This document shows positions 24,713 to 33,755 of a stretch of 55,946 nt of DNA, one piece after another. The notes under the pieces are model-generated. The model was not told where the DNA came from, ran no database searches, and saw only the letters and a program-made list of their open reading frames with translations. A program made the translations under genes and the position numbers. The stretch comes from CAIVAT01 sp964455285. Lineage in GTDB: Bacteria > Bacteroidota > Bacteroidia > Bacteroidales > FEN-979. Each line of letters starts with the position of its first letter. Positions within the stretch are counted from its first letter, which is position 1. The stretch spans positions 1 through 55,946 of the forward strand of contig CAYVVG010000020.1 of the NCBI GenBank assembly GCA_964455285.1. Direction: 5' to 3'.

Positions 24713-27700
24713 ATGAAGAAAACAACTTACATATTTCTATATCTGTGTTTTATCCTGTGCTCCAAACAGGGCTACACCCAAACGACCCATTATCTGCCCG
24801 ACGGAAAGATCATCTTTGAAGATGAAAATTCAAATCTGACCAATGTGACTGCTGTGGATTCTTTGAAGATCATCAAGGATGTGGTCCTGATCAGGTATGA
24901 CAGCGGAACAACCGCCGATGCCATTAATTACCTCGAAGAGAATTATGTTCTGAACAGAAGGCACGCATGCCTGACCGGGTGGATGCTCTATGATGTACCT
25001 GATACCAGCAATATCCTTGGGCTGGCTGACTCCCTGATGAATAGAGAGGAAATTTCCAACTTTGAATTTAGTTACAGGATTCCTTTGCTTTCTTCAGCCA
25101 CATTATCATCGCCGGATGATCCGGAATACGGTAATCAATGGTATCTTAATGGCGAATTCGGCATTCATGCCCCTGAAGCCTGGGAAATTACAACAGGCAA
25201 CAGTTCACTGCAAGTCGCTGTGCTCGATAATGGGATAGGCTGGAGCAATCCTGACCTTGTGCCCAATACATTAGGATGGGATTATACCACAAATCCACCC
25301 AATCCTGACGTCGGGCCTGATAATTGCAACGAATGGCATGGCACCATGGTTTCATCTATTATAGCCTCAAAGACGAATAATTCCTACGGGATAAGTGGGA
25401 TTGCAGGAGGATGGAGTACTGACCCGGCAACAATAGTTATGTGCAAAGTCGGCTCCTCCGGCAACATGAGTACAGCGGCAATGACCGTCGCGATTGATTC
25501 GGCGGTACAACAGGGGATCAGATTATTCAATTTCAGTTGGGGAAGCGAAATGGCTTCTGGAAATTGCTTTTCAGAAGCCATTTATCTGAATGAGGAGATT
25601 GATTTAGCATATTCTATGTATGGGGCCATCATGTTTGCTGCAGCGGGAAATGAAAATAGTGCCCAGGGCGTTGCCTGGCCGGCCTGCAAATCTAATGTTA
25701 TTTCTGTCGGTGCTACTGAATCTGATGGAACCAGGTGGAATGGTAATGGAGATGACCAGGAGGGCTCTAATTTTGGCCCGAATACGGATATTTCAGCCCC
25801 GGGAGCCGACATCTATCATCCTGTACTTTATTATGGAGAGCCGCAAACCTATATCCCAACATCGGCCACTTCCTGTGCAACTCCCATGGCCGTCGGTGTC
25901 GCAGCCCTTATGCTTACAGTAAATCCATGCCTTACCAATGCCGATGTGCAGTATATTTTGCAAAAGACCGCAGACCAAACCGGTGGCTATTATTACAACT
26001 GGGATGCTTCCAGGCCGGGCCACAGCCAGGAACTAGGCTATGGAAAAATCAATGCGTATGAAGCGGTTATTATGGCTTCCGATCAACTGACCCAGATCGA
26101 CGCCAACGAAAACGCGGTATTCGACGAGCCGAAGTGGTTTACCCATGATCTCACCTTGGTATGCGGTTCCACGCTGACCATTACCTCGACGGTCAAATTC
26201 ACCGAAGACAACAAAATCATCGTCGAACCCGGCGCCCAACTGATCATCGACGGCGGAACACTGACCTCGACCTGCTCGGGGTTCTGGGGCGGTATCGAAG
26301 TGAGGGGCAATGCCGACATGCCGCAATACCCGGTTTCCAACCAGGGGTATGTTCAGATTCTCAACGGAGGGAGGATCGAACGGGCCAATCCGGGTATCCA
26401 CTCAGCCAATGGAGGCCTAGTGGTTGCAACCGATGCGGTATTCCTCAACAACCGGCGGTCGGTGGCCATCGAGAATTACCCGGGCTGGAACCACAGCATC
26501 TTTACCCGGTGCAGTTTTCTCCTTACCGATGCATCCGGTCTGACCGGGAACCAGTATTTCATCGGTGCCGAACTGGTGCACCCGCTGAGAATATCGGGAT
26601 GCACCTTCCGGAATATCATTCCTGATGAGGTTATGGCCTTCCCCGACCGGGGATACGGCATCCTCTCGCTCGATGCGGATATCTTCGTGTACAGCGCTCC
26701 CGATAATCCGATGGAAAACGAACAGGATTCGATCCGCCCGCTATTTTACAAACTTGCCTACGGCATCTATTCCATGCGTTCCGGAACACAGAGTTCAATT
26801 CATATCACGGATACAAGGTTTGAGAATAACATGCGAGGCGCTTATGTGAGTGGTTTTAACGGAACATCGTTTGTATATCTCATGAATTCAGCGTTTAACA
26901 TCCCAAACTCGACTTACCTGAACGCACCCCCAACTTATGGACTTTACCTGGACCACTGTAGCGGGTACACCATTCAGCAAAACGAGTTTTATTCGGAAAA
27001 TGAGACCTCAGACGGATATGGTTTGATCATCAACGAATCGGGACCATACGATAACGAGATATACAACAATGCGTTCCACAACCTAAGGTACGGCTCGCAG
27101 ACACAGGGATGTAATCGTTACAGTTATCCATATGTCGGCGGTTTGTGTTACCGGTGCAACGATTTTTATGATAACAGGAATGATATTTTTGTCATTTCCG
27201 ATGCCGCACCCGGCGTTCCCAACCAGGGCATTTCACTTTCGCAGGGAAATAAGATACAAGCTGCAAAGAACACCTTTACGGAAGAGAATAATGCAGGGTA
27301 CGATATCTATAATTCGATCGATGTAATAACCTATTGTCTTGATCAAGATGATAATGGTAATAATATCACACCGGAACCAAATGTAGGAGTAGTCAACTAT
27401 ATCGTTCAAAATTCCGAATACGATAAAAATCTGGATTGCCCTTATAATACAACAGGATTTATAATTGACGCTGAAGACGCGCTGGCAGAGTTAGCGGAAT
27501 CTGCGTCTCAATCCGACAGTCTAAGTGGCATTCTGTCAAGCCTGACAGACGGAGGATCAACAGAAGATCTTGTTTCGGAAGTCACGACAAGCACCCCACC
27601 CGAAGCCTTGGAGGTCAGAGAAGAACTGCTGATTAACTCTCCCTATCTGTCTGATTCTGTTATGAGCGCCGCCATTGCCCAGGAAACGGTACTTCCCAAT

Positions 27701-28630
27701 GCCATGATCCGCGATATCCTGGTCGAAAATCCCCAATCGTCGAAAACCGACGCTCTCATCGAAGCGCTCGAATACCGGGTGGTACCTATGCCGGACTCAA
27801 TGATGGCACAGATCATGGAAGGAGTGAGCGTACTTGGAGCGAAAGAAATTCTGGAACAGGAAATCTTCCGGTGGCGAAGCAAATATGCGATCACAATGAA
27901 AGAGTTGATTAGGTATTACCATCCGGATACTGCTGAAATGACTACGTACGACAGTCTGATTGACCTGGTTAAGAGCGACGGTTCTTTGAATTCGAGGTAC
28001 GATCTTGTATCTTTGTACTACGGCAACGGGGACGTTGATTCCGGAAATGCAGTCATGAGTGCTATCCCGGCAACATTTGCTTTAACCGGACCACAATCAC
28101 AGGTTCATAATATGTATGTTTCATTGTTCCCGATTTTGCACCAGATTGCATCCGATTCAACCGGACTGGCATCGCTCGACAGCGCCCAGGTCGTCGTGTT
28201 GACAGCTATCGCCGAAGGCGACAGCGCCCTTCCCGGCATATATGCCCGGAATATGCTGATCATGAGTGACGCAATGCAGTACGAGGAACCAATTCTGATT
28301 CCCTCCGTTTTAAAAGAAGTGAAGAGATACGGAACGGGATCTGAAGATCCTTCCCATAATTTTACCGGCGATTTCCGGCTTAAGGTATTCCCGAACCCTG
28401 CGCATCACTATTTTATTGTTGAATATCGTGCAGCAAAAACAGTTGGCTATATCCAGGATCTTTCTATATCGCTGACTGATATACTCGGACATGAACTGAT
28501 AAAACTTCACCTCAAGCATTGTTTTGATCAAATCATAATACCCACTGAAACTATGCCGGCTGGCACTTACCTGATCAACCTGAGCTCCGGTGGTAAGCTG
28601 AGAGAACAAGCAAAGGTGATCATCAATTAA
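24713..28630 (+). CDS. T9SS-secreted S8 subtilisin-like peptidase with beta-helix region
   Basis: 1305 aa from ATG 24713, chosen because the signal peptide MKKTTYIFLYLCFILCSKQG begins there. An inhibitor-like prodomain spans about 20-140. The catalytic domain (about 145-450) has Asp172 in AVLDNGIG, His209 in EWHGTMVS and Ser387 in ATSCATPMAVG. A right-handed beta-helix-like region follows (about 490-830; repeated short strands, NGGRIERANPGIHSANGG, HITDTRFENNMRG), then a helical region and a C-terminal T9SS type A domain (LKVFPNPAHHYFIVEYRA). It is probably a surface or extracellular protease. Codon use is mixed: some segments are AT-richer than the flanks. Confidence 0.9.
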   Translation: MKKTTYIFLYLCFILCSKQGYTQTTHYLPDGKIIFEDENSNLTNVTAVDSLKIIKDVVLIRYDSGTTADAINYLEENYVLNRRHACLTGWMLYDVPDTSNILGLADSLMNREEISNFEFSYRIPLLSSATLSSPDDPEYGNQWYLNGEFGIHAPEAWEITTGNSSLQVAVLDNGIGWSNPDLVPNTLGWDYTTNPPNPDVGPDNCNEWHGTMVSSIIASKTNNSYGISGIAGGWSTDPATIVMCKVGSSGNMSTAAMTVAIDSAVQQGIRLFNFSWGSEMASGNCFSEAIYLNEEIDLAYSMYGAIMFAAAGNENSAQGVAWPACKSNVISVGATESDGTRWNGNGDDQEGSNFGPNTDISAPGADIYHPVLYYGEPQTYIPTSATSCATPMAVGVAALMLTVNPCLTNADVQYILQKTADQTGGYYYNWDASRPGHSQELGYGKINAYEAVIMASDQLTQIDANENAVFDEPKWFTHDLTLVCGSTLTITSTVKFTEDNKIIVEPGAQLIIDGGTLTSTCSGFWGGIEVRGNADMPQYPVSNQGYVQILNGGRIERANPGIHSANGGLVVATDAVFLNNRRSVAIENYPGWNHSIFTRCSFLLTDASGLTGNQYFIGAELVHPLRISGCTFRNIIPDEVMAFPDRGYGILSLDADIFVYSAPDNPMENEQDSIRPLFYKLAYGIYSMRSGTQSSIHITDTRFENNMRGAYVSGFNGTSFVYLMNSAFNIPNSTYLNAPPTYGLYLDHCSGYTIQQNEFYSENETSDGYGLIINESGPYDNEIYNNAFHNLRYGSQTQGCNRYSYPYVGGLCYRCNDFYDNRNDIFVISDAAPGVPNQGISLSQGNKIQAAKNTFTEENNAGYDIYNSIDVITYCLDQDDNGNNITPEPNVGVVNYIVQNSEYDKNLDCPYNTTGFIIDAEDALAELAESASQSDSLSGILSSLTDGGSTEDLVSEVTTSTPPEALEVREELLINSPYLSDSVMSAAIAQETVLPNAMIRDILVENPQSSKTDALIEALEYRVVPMPDSMMAQIMEGVSVLGAKEILEQEIFRWRSKYAITMKELIRYYHPDTAEMTTYDSLIDLVKSDGSLNSRYDLVSLYYGNGDVDSGNAVMSAIPATFALTGPQSQVHNMYVSLFPILHQIASDSTGLASLDSAQVVVLTAIAEGDSALPGIYARNMLIMSDAMQYEEPILIPSVLKEVKRYGTGSEDPSHNFTGDFRLKVFPNPAHHYFIVEYRAAKTVGYIQDLSISLTDILGHELIKLHLKHCFDQIIIPTETMPAGTYLINLSSGGKLREQAKVIIN

Positions 28631-28664
28631 CCAATAGAACTCCTTAACTCCATTCCTTGGCCGT

Positions 28665-30296
28665 ATGAGAATCATGAAATCAAAAAGAGTAGTTATTTTG
28701 CTGGTTTTAATTTCAGTTACAATTATCTCTTACGGCCAGGAATGGTTAAGGATCTTCAGTAGCAATACGCAATTGCTATGGTCTAACCAGCTTGCCGAAG
28801 ATTATGATCACGGGATCCTGATCGGCGCTAATCGTTCCATCAGCACCATCATGAAAACCGGTTGGGTAATTAAGACAGACATCAACGGAAACACCCTGTG
28901 GGAGAAGAAATTCGGTAACGGAATGCGGATGTGGGCTTTGGATGGTATAGATCGCACCCCTGATGGAGGAGTTATTATTGCCGGCGTTTGTGATACATTG
29001 GATTTTGAATGGTGGGATCCCTTTGTGGTTAAATTAAATGCCTGCGGTGAGGTGCAGTGGTGTCACATCTTCAATAATGAAAATAATCCCGATTACGGAA
29101 TCCAGATCAAGGCGCTGCCCGATGACACATACATTTTTCTTATACGGGACTGGGGCAGCGCGGAAACACACAGCATCTGGCTCATGCACCTTGACGTAAA
29201 CGGTGAAATCCTATGGAAACAGGAATACTTTCAAAATGATCCGTTGGTCTATCCCTTTGATGCCCGGCAGTTGTCGGTGACGCAGGACGGCAAGTACCTG
29301 ATCACCGGCACCTGCTACCGTCCGGTAGCAGGCCAAACGCAGCTGTTCTGGCTCTGGCCGATGATCATCATGTCCGATTCGACGGGCGAAGCGGTCTTCG
29401 AAACGGCCTGGGGGCACACCCTGCCCTTTCCAGAACAGGTAGGAGGAGAAGGATATCAGTCGGTGGGAACAACGGGAGGCATCTATACCTCCATGTGTAA
29501 TTATTACAGTTCCGCACCGCCGACCTTTCCTACACTGATCAAAACTTCACTTGCCGGTGACCCTGTTTCCTATCACGATTTAATCCCCAACTCCTCTTAC
29601 GGAAAAGCTTCAACTCTTTGTAAATTATCCGATTCTGTGCTTTTAATCGGCACATGGTATCAAATTTCCCCTTCTGCTCCCAATTTATCGGTATTGAAAA
29701 CCGACACTCTGGGAAATATTATAGCTGAAAAAATATTAAACCATTCTGAACACATTCCCAAGGATGCTATATTAACAAACGATCACAAGTACCTTATTAC
29801 TGCATGCGATCTGGTTGACAATAAACACCTGTTCTATTTGTGGAAGCTCAACCAAAACCTCGAATGGGACAGCATTTACACCATGCCGAGGGTGTATGAC
29901 AGCCTGTGCCCGCATCCCATCACATCTTCTACGTTGTACTTCAACTGCGATGTGCTGGTGGGAAAAGAGGAGTTGGTGACCGACTCGGCGAAGGTGCGGA
30001 TGAAGGTCTGGCCCAATCCCTGCCGCACCGTGCTGCATGTGGCATTGCCCGAGCGGATCCGAAAGCATACAGAAACGGAGCATTTCACCGTCACCACCAC
30101 CTTTCACCGGTGGAACAAGCCCCTCGACCTAGAGGCTTTCGACCTCTTCGGCCGCCGGCTGTTCCACAGGCTGATGGAACCGGGCGAAAAAGAGGTGGAA
30201 CTGGATGTCTCATCCTGGCCCCGTGGCGTGGCGTTGCTGCGCCTTTCGCACAAGGGTACGGCCGTGGCGACGGAGAGGGTGGTGGTGGAACCGTGA
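28665..30296 (+). CDS. T9SS-secreted beta-propeller-like protein
   Basis: 543 aa. Signal peptide (SKRVVILLVLISVTIISYGQ); ATG at 28674 is an equally good start. The body has repeated blades of the type DGGVIIAGVCD ... DPFVVKLNACGEVQW and DGKYLITGTCY, common in Bacteroidota secreted propellers. The C-terminus is a T9SS sorting domain (RMKVWPNPCRTVLHV ... GVALLRLSHKGT). Function is unknown. It follows the subtilase by 34 bp and is probably cotranscribed. Confidence 0.82.
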   Translation: MRIMKSKRVVILLVLISVTIISYGQEWLRIFSSNTQLLWSNQLAEDYDHGILIGANRSISTIMKTGWVIKTDINGNTLWEKKFGNGMRMWALDGIDRTPDGGVIIAGVCDTLDFEWWDPFVVKLNACGEVQWCHIFNNENNPDYGIQIKALPDDTYIFLIRDWGSAETHSIWLMHLDVNGEILWKQEYFQNDPLVYPFDARQLSVTQDGKYLITGTCYRPVAGQTQLFWLWPMIIMSDSTGEAVFETAWGHTLPFPEQVGGEGYQSVGTTGGIYTSMCNYYSSAPPTFPTLIKTSLAGDPVSYHDLIPNSSYGKASTLCKLSDSVLLIGTWYQISPSAPNLSVLKTDTLGNIIAEKILNHSEHIPKDAILTNDHKYLITACDLVDNKHLFYLWKLNQNLEWDSIYTMPRVYDSLCPHPITSSTLYFNCDVLVGKEELVTDSAKVRMKVWPNPCRTVLHVALPERIRKHTETEHFTVTTTFHRWNKPLDLEAFDLFGRRLFHRLMEPGEKEVELDVSSWPRGVALLRLSHKGTAVATERVVVEP

Positions 30297-30312
30297 ATCG
30301 TGAGTCGTGAGT
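30292..30312. repeat. Heptanucleotide tandem repeat, CGTGAGT type
   Basis: Three 7-bp units (CGTGAAT, CGTGAGT x2). The first unit contains the TGA stop of the propeller gene (30294-30296), so the array begins exactly at the stop codon, as at 4742 and 6512. Confidence 0.75.
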
Positions 30313-30357
30313 GGAGATACGTCTCTTCTTCGTATCTTCGTGAATTAAAACACGCGC

Positions 30358-31788
30358 TTGGCAGCATCACCCAAACGAAACGGTAAATATATCCTCCTTC
30401 GGGTCCTTTTGCTGGGGCTGACGGTGATCGCCATCGCCTGGATGGCCACCCGGCAGATCTACCGGAAGACGGACACGGAAAAGGATGCCCTGCGGAGGAT
30501 CCGGGAACGGGGCTGCCTGGTGGCCGCCACCGACCGCAACACCCTCAACTACTTCCTTTACAAGGGCGTACCGATGGGCTACCAGCTCGACCTCCTGGAG
30601 TCGTTCGCCGGCTACCTCGGCGTGCCGCTTCGCATCATCGCCTGCGATGAAGTGACGAAACTCGATTACTACCTTCGTTATCATGCCGCCGACCTGGTGG
30701 CCCTCAACCTCCCGGTGCCGCCCAACGACCGTGACCATTACCGCGGTTCGGATCCCTTCGGGGAGACCCGGATGGTGCTGGTGCAGCGAAAACAAGGCAG
30801 TGTGAAGGGGGACACCCTCCCGCCGCTGAAAAGTCTGAAGAGATTCCCGGCCGATACGGTATTTGCCCGCATGGACCCTTACCTGGAAGCACAGTACCAC
30901 CATTTTTACCGGAAGACCGGGCGGCGGACCGTCGTGAAAGAGCTTGACGGGGTGAGCCAGGAGGAACTGATCCGGCGCGTCGCCACCGGAACCATCCGTT
31001 TCGCCCTGTGCCACGAGAATGTAGCCATGGCCTGCCACAGGTACTACCGCAACCTCGACCTTTCGGTCATCGCCTTTCCCCTGTTCTCGTACGGGTGGTG
31101 CCTGGGTCCGCGATCCGACTCCCTTCGTGCGCAGCTCCATGCCTGGCTGCAGGATATCCGTTCCTCGCGGGAACTGAAACAAACCTACCTCGAGTATTTC
31201 GGAAACCAGCGCGTCGCCACCTATTTCCAGAGCCCGTACTTCACCGTGACCGGCGACCGGATCTCCCCGTACGACGAGGCCATGCGCTCCGCCAGCAAGC
31301 TGGCCAGCTGGGACTGGCGACTGGTGGCATCGCTGGTGTACCAGGAATCGAATTTCCAGCCCGGTCTCACCTCGGCCCGCAACGCCAGCGGACTGATGCA
31401 GCTGATGCCCGATATCGCGGCGCGGTTCGGGGTTGACAGCGGCTCTTCGGCGGCCCGGCAGATCACGACGGGGGTCCGGTACCTCCGGTACATCGATTCA
31501 CAGCTTCCCGACAGCATCACCAGCCCGATCGAACGGATCCATTTCACGCTTGCCTCGTACAACGTGGGCATCGGGAGAGTGCTGGCAGCCCGGGAAAAAG
31601 CCGAACAATACGGCAGGGACAAGAACCGGTGGAACGGCCACGTCGATTATTACCTGCTCCGCCGTTCGAAAAAAGAACCGGTGGCCATACCCGACACCAT
31701 CGACGGCATTCCCGCCGACTACCGCATCGAAGGGTTTGTCGATGATGTCATTTCCCGTTACCATCACTATAAAAACCTCGTCAGGTAG
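30358..31788 (+). CDS. MltF-like membrane-bound lytic transglycosylase
   Basis: 476 aa. An N-terminal membrane anchor (LLLGLTVIAIAWMAT) precedes a periplasmic solute-binding-like domain (about 45-285: GCLVAATDRNTLNYFLYKG, GYQLDLLESFAGYLGV) and a C-terminal SLT goose-lysozyme domain (about 315-450). Glu330 in VYQESNF is the expected catalytic acid; ASGLMQLMP and LASYNVGIGRV are the other SLT motifs. It cleaves peptidoglycan to anhydro-muropeptides. The TTG at 30358 is the only start before the membrane segment. The next gene starts 3 bp downstream. Confidence 0.88.
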   Translation: MAASPKRNGKYILLRVLLLGLTVIAIAWMATRQIYRKTDTEKDALRRIRERGCLVAATDRNTLNYFLYKGVPMGYQLDLLESFAGYLGVPLRIIACDEVTKLDYYLRYHAADLVALNLPVPPNDRDHYRGSDPFGETRMVLVQRKQGSVKGDTLPPLKSLKRFPADTVFARMDPYLEAQYHHFYRKTGRRTVVKELDGVSQEELIRRVATGTIRFALCHENVAMACHRYYRNLDLSVIAFPLFSYGWCLGPRSDSLRAQLHAWLQDIRSSRELKQTYLEYFGNQRVATYFQSPYFTVTGDRISPYDEAMRSASKLASWDWRLVASLVYQESNFQPGLTSARNASGLMQLMPDIAARFGVDSGSSAARQITTGVRYLRYIDSQLPDSITSPIERIHFTLASYNVGIGRVLAAREKAEQYGRDKNRWNGHVDYYLLRRSKKEPVAIPDTIDGIPADYRIEGFVDDVISRYHHYKNLVR

Positions 31789-31791
31789 CCC

Positions 31792-32226
31792 ATGAAAAAG
31801 ATCTATTTTGCCGGTTCCATCCGGGGGGGAAGGGCCGACCGGGAGCTTTATGCTGAGATCATCGGGCTCCTTCGGAAATACGGCGTTGTGCTCACCGAAC
31901 ATATCGGCGACGATGCCCTCACTTCGGACGGGGAAAGCGGCCTTACCGACCGGGAGATCCACGACCGGGACCTGTCATGGCTGGCAAACTGCGATGCAGT
32001 GGTGGCAGAGGTGTCGGTACCCAGCCTGGGGGTTGGCTACGAGATCGCCCGTGCCTCGGCCGCCGGAAAACCCATCCTGTGTCTCTACAGGCCGGAGGAA
32101 GGGAAATCCCTTTCGGCGATGATCTCGGGCTGTCCCGGGATCCGGATCGCCGCTTACGATTCCCCCGGGGAACTACCCGGCATCCTGGAGACTTTTTTCA
32201 GCCAACGGTCCTCCATCCATTCCTGA
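31792..32226 (+). CDS. DNPH1/Rcl-like 2'-deoxynucleoside 5'-phosphate N-hydrolase
   Basis: 144 aa, full length for the family. YFAGSIRGGRADRELYAEI, LTEHIG, DRDLSWLANCDAVVAEVS, PSLGVGYEIARA and PILCLYRP match DNPH1/Rcl, including the Asp and Glu positions used in catalysis in nucleoside 2-deoxyribosyltransferase relatives. It splits deoxynucleoside monophosphates into base and deoxyribose phosphate, a nucleotide sanitising step. Close spacing (3 bp upstream, 12 bp downstream) puts it in an operon with the transglycosylase and fucosidase genes. Confidence 0.87.
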   Translation: MKKIYFAGSIRGGRADRELYAEIIGLLRKYGVVLTEHIGDDALTSDGESGLTDREIHDRDLSWLANCDAVVAEVSVPSLGVGYEIARASAAGKPILCLYRPEEGKSLSAMISGCPGIRIAAYDSPGELPGILETFFSQRSSIHS

Positions 32227-32238
32227 AATCACCCGCTC

Positions 32239-33711
32239 ATGAACAAACTGCAACTCCTTGTTTTCCTTTGCCTGGCCTGGATCTCCCTGCCGGCCCAGCA
32301 CGACGACGAAAAATATTTTCCGGAACAGGATCCGCTGGCAGCCGAAAAGATACGCCAGTGGCAGGAACTGAAATTCGGCCTGCTCATGCACTGGGGGCCA
32401 TACAGCCAGTGGGGCATTGTCGAATCGTGGTCGATCTGCCCCGAGGAGTACGACTGGTGCCGCAGGGTATCGGGAAGCAACCCGGCCGACTATAACACCT
32501 ACCTTCGCGAATATGAAGGACTTCAGCGGACCTTCAACCCGGTGAAATTCGACCCCGCCCGCTGGGCAAAGGCAGCCCGGGATGCCGGCATGAAGTATGT
32601 CGTTTTCACCACCAAGCACCACGACGGCTTTTGTATGTTCGACACGAAGTACACCCGCTACAAGGTGACCGACCCCGACTGCCCCTTTTCATCCGACCCC
32701 CGGAGCAACATCACCCTGCAGGTCTTCGACGCCTTTCGACGGGAAGGACTGTGGACGGGCGCCTATTTCTCGAAACCCGACTGGCATTGCCCCTTTTACT
32801 GGGATCCCCGGTATCCGCCCCGCGACCGCAATGTGAATTACGAACCCGAAGCCAACCCCGACCTGTGGAATAAATACGTCGAGTTCACCCACAACCAGGT
32901 GATGGAACTGGTCTCCGGATACGGGAAGCTGGACATTCTGTGGTTTGACGGGGGATGGGTGGCCAGGACCCCGAAAGATCAGATCGTGGAGTGGTACCGC
33001 AGGCAGTCGGAAGAGGCCCCCAACGGCTACCTGAAGAGCCGGATCGTCAACCAGGATATCCGGATGGATGAACTGGTGGAAAAAGCCCGGCGGAAACAGC
33101 CCGGGATCATCGTGGTCGACCGGGCGGTGCCCGGGAAGAACCAGAATTACCTCACCCCCGAGAACCAGGTGCCCGGGAAACTGCTGCCGTACCCCTGGGA
33201 AAGCTGCATCATTTCGGGCGGGGGCTGGTCATACACTCCCGGCGCCACCTACATGAGCGGTTACAAAGGGATCCAGCTCCTGGTCGACATCGTTTCCAAA
33301 GGCGGGAACCTGCTCCTGAACATTGCGCCTTCGCCCGAAGGTGAGTGGCAGCAGGGTGCGTACGACTTGCTGGCGGAGTATGCCGCCTGGATGAGGGTGA
33401 ACGGGGAGGCGATCTATGGCACCCGGCCGCTGGCACCGTACCGCGACAAAAATATCTGCATGACGGCCAAGGGCGAAAAGGTGTTCTATTTCTTTTACCT
33501 GGGGAGGGAAGATGAGACGTCGCCCCCGGCGAATATTTTCGTGGAAAGTCACCGGCTGCCGAAGGAGGCGGTCGTCACCCTGCTGGGATCCGGCCGGCCG
33601 TTGAAATGGCGACCGGAGGGAACGGGATTCCGTGTGGAGATACCGGCTTCCTTACGTAAGAACCCTCCCTGCCGCTATGTATGGACCCTGAAAGTGGCCG
33701 GTACCCGGTAA
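32239..33711 (+). CDS. GH29 alpha-L-fucosidase, secreted
   Basis: 490 aa with signal peptide (QLLVFLCLAWISLPAQ). The GH29 barrel shows FGLLMHWGPYSQWGI, FTTKHHDGFCMFD, TGAYFSKPDW and LDILWFDGGW, where the Asp is the expected nucleophile. C-terminal beta-sandwich about 370-490. It releases alpha-linked L-fucose from oligosaccharides in the periplasm or outside. It is not next to the fucose permease, but the two would act in one pathway. Confidence 0.92.
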   Translation: MNKLQLLVFLCLAWISLPAQHDDEKYFPEQDPLAAEKIRQWQELKFGLLMHWGPYSQWGIVESWSICPEEYDWCRRVSGSNPADYNTYLREYEGLQRTFNPVKFDPARWAKAARDAGMKYVVFTTKHHDGFCMFDTKYTRYKVTDPDCPFSSDPRSNITLQVFDAFRREGLWTGAYFSKPDWHCPFYWDPRYPPRDRNVNYEPEANPDLWNKYVEFTHNQVMELVSGYGKLDILWFDGGWVARTPKDQIVEWYRRQSEEAPNGYLKSRIVNQDIRMDELVEKARRKQPGIIVVDRAVPGKNQNYLTPENQVPGKLLPYPWESCIISGGGWSYTPGATYMSGYKGIQLLVDIVSKGGNLLLNIAPSPEGEWQQGAYDLLAEYAAWMRVNGEAIYGTRPLAPYRDKNICMTAKGEKVFYFFYLGREDETSPPANIFVESHRLPKEAVVTLLGSGRPLKWRPEGTGFRVEIPASLRKNPPCRYVWTLKVAGTR

Positions 33712-33723
33712 CGGTTCATTCCT

Positions 33724-33731
33724 TAAATTTG
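33724..33731 (+). promoter_or_regulatory. -7 element for the dipeptidyl peptidase gene
   Basis: TAAATTTG fits TANNTTTG and lies 24 bp before the ATG at 33756. This supports that start rather than the longer open frame from 33681. Confidence 0.45.
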
Positions 33732-33755
33732 TCACGTCCAACTTATCTCTTGATT

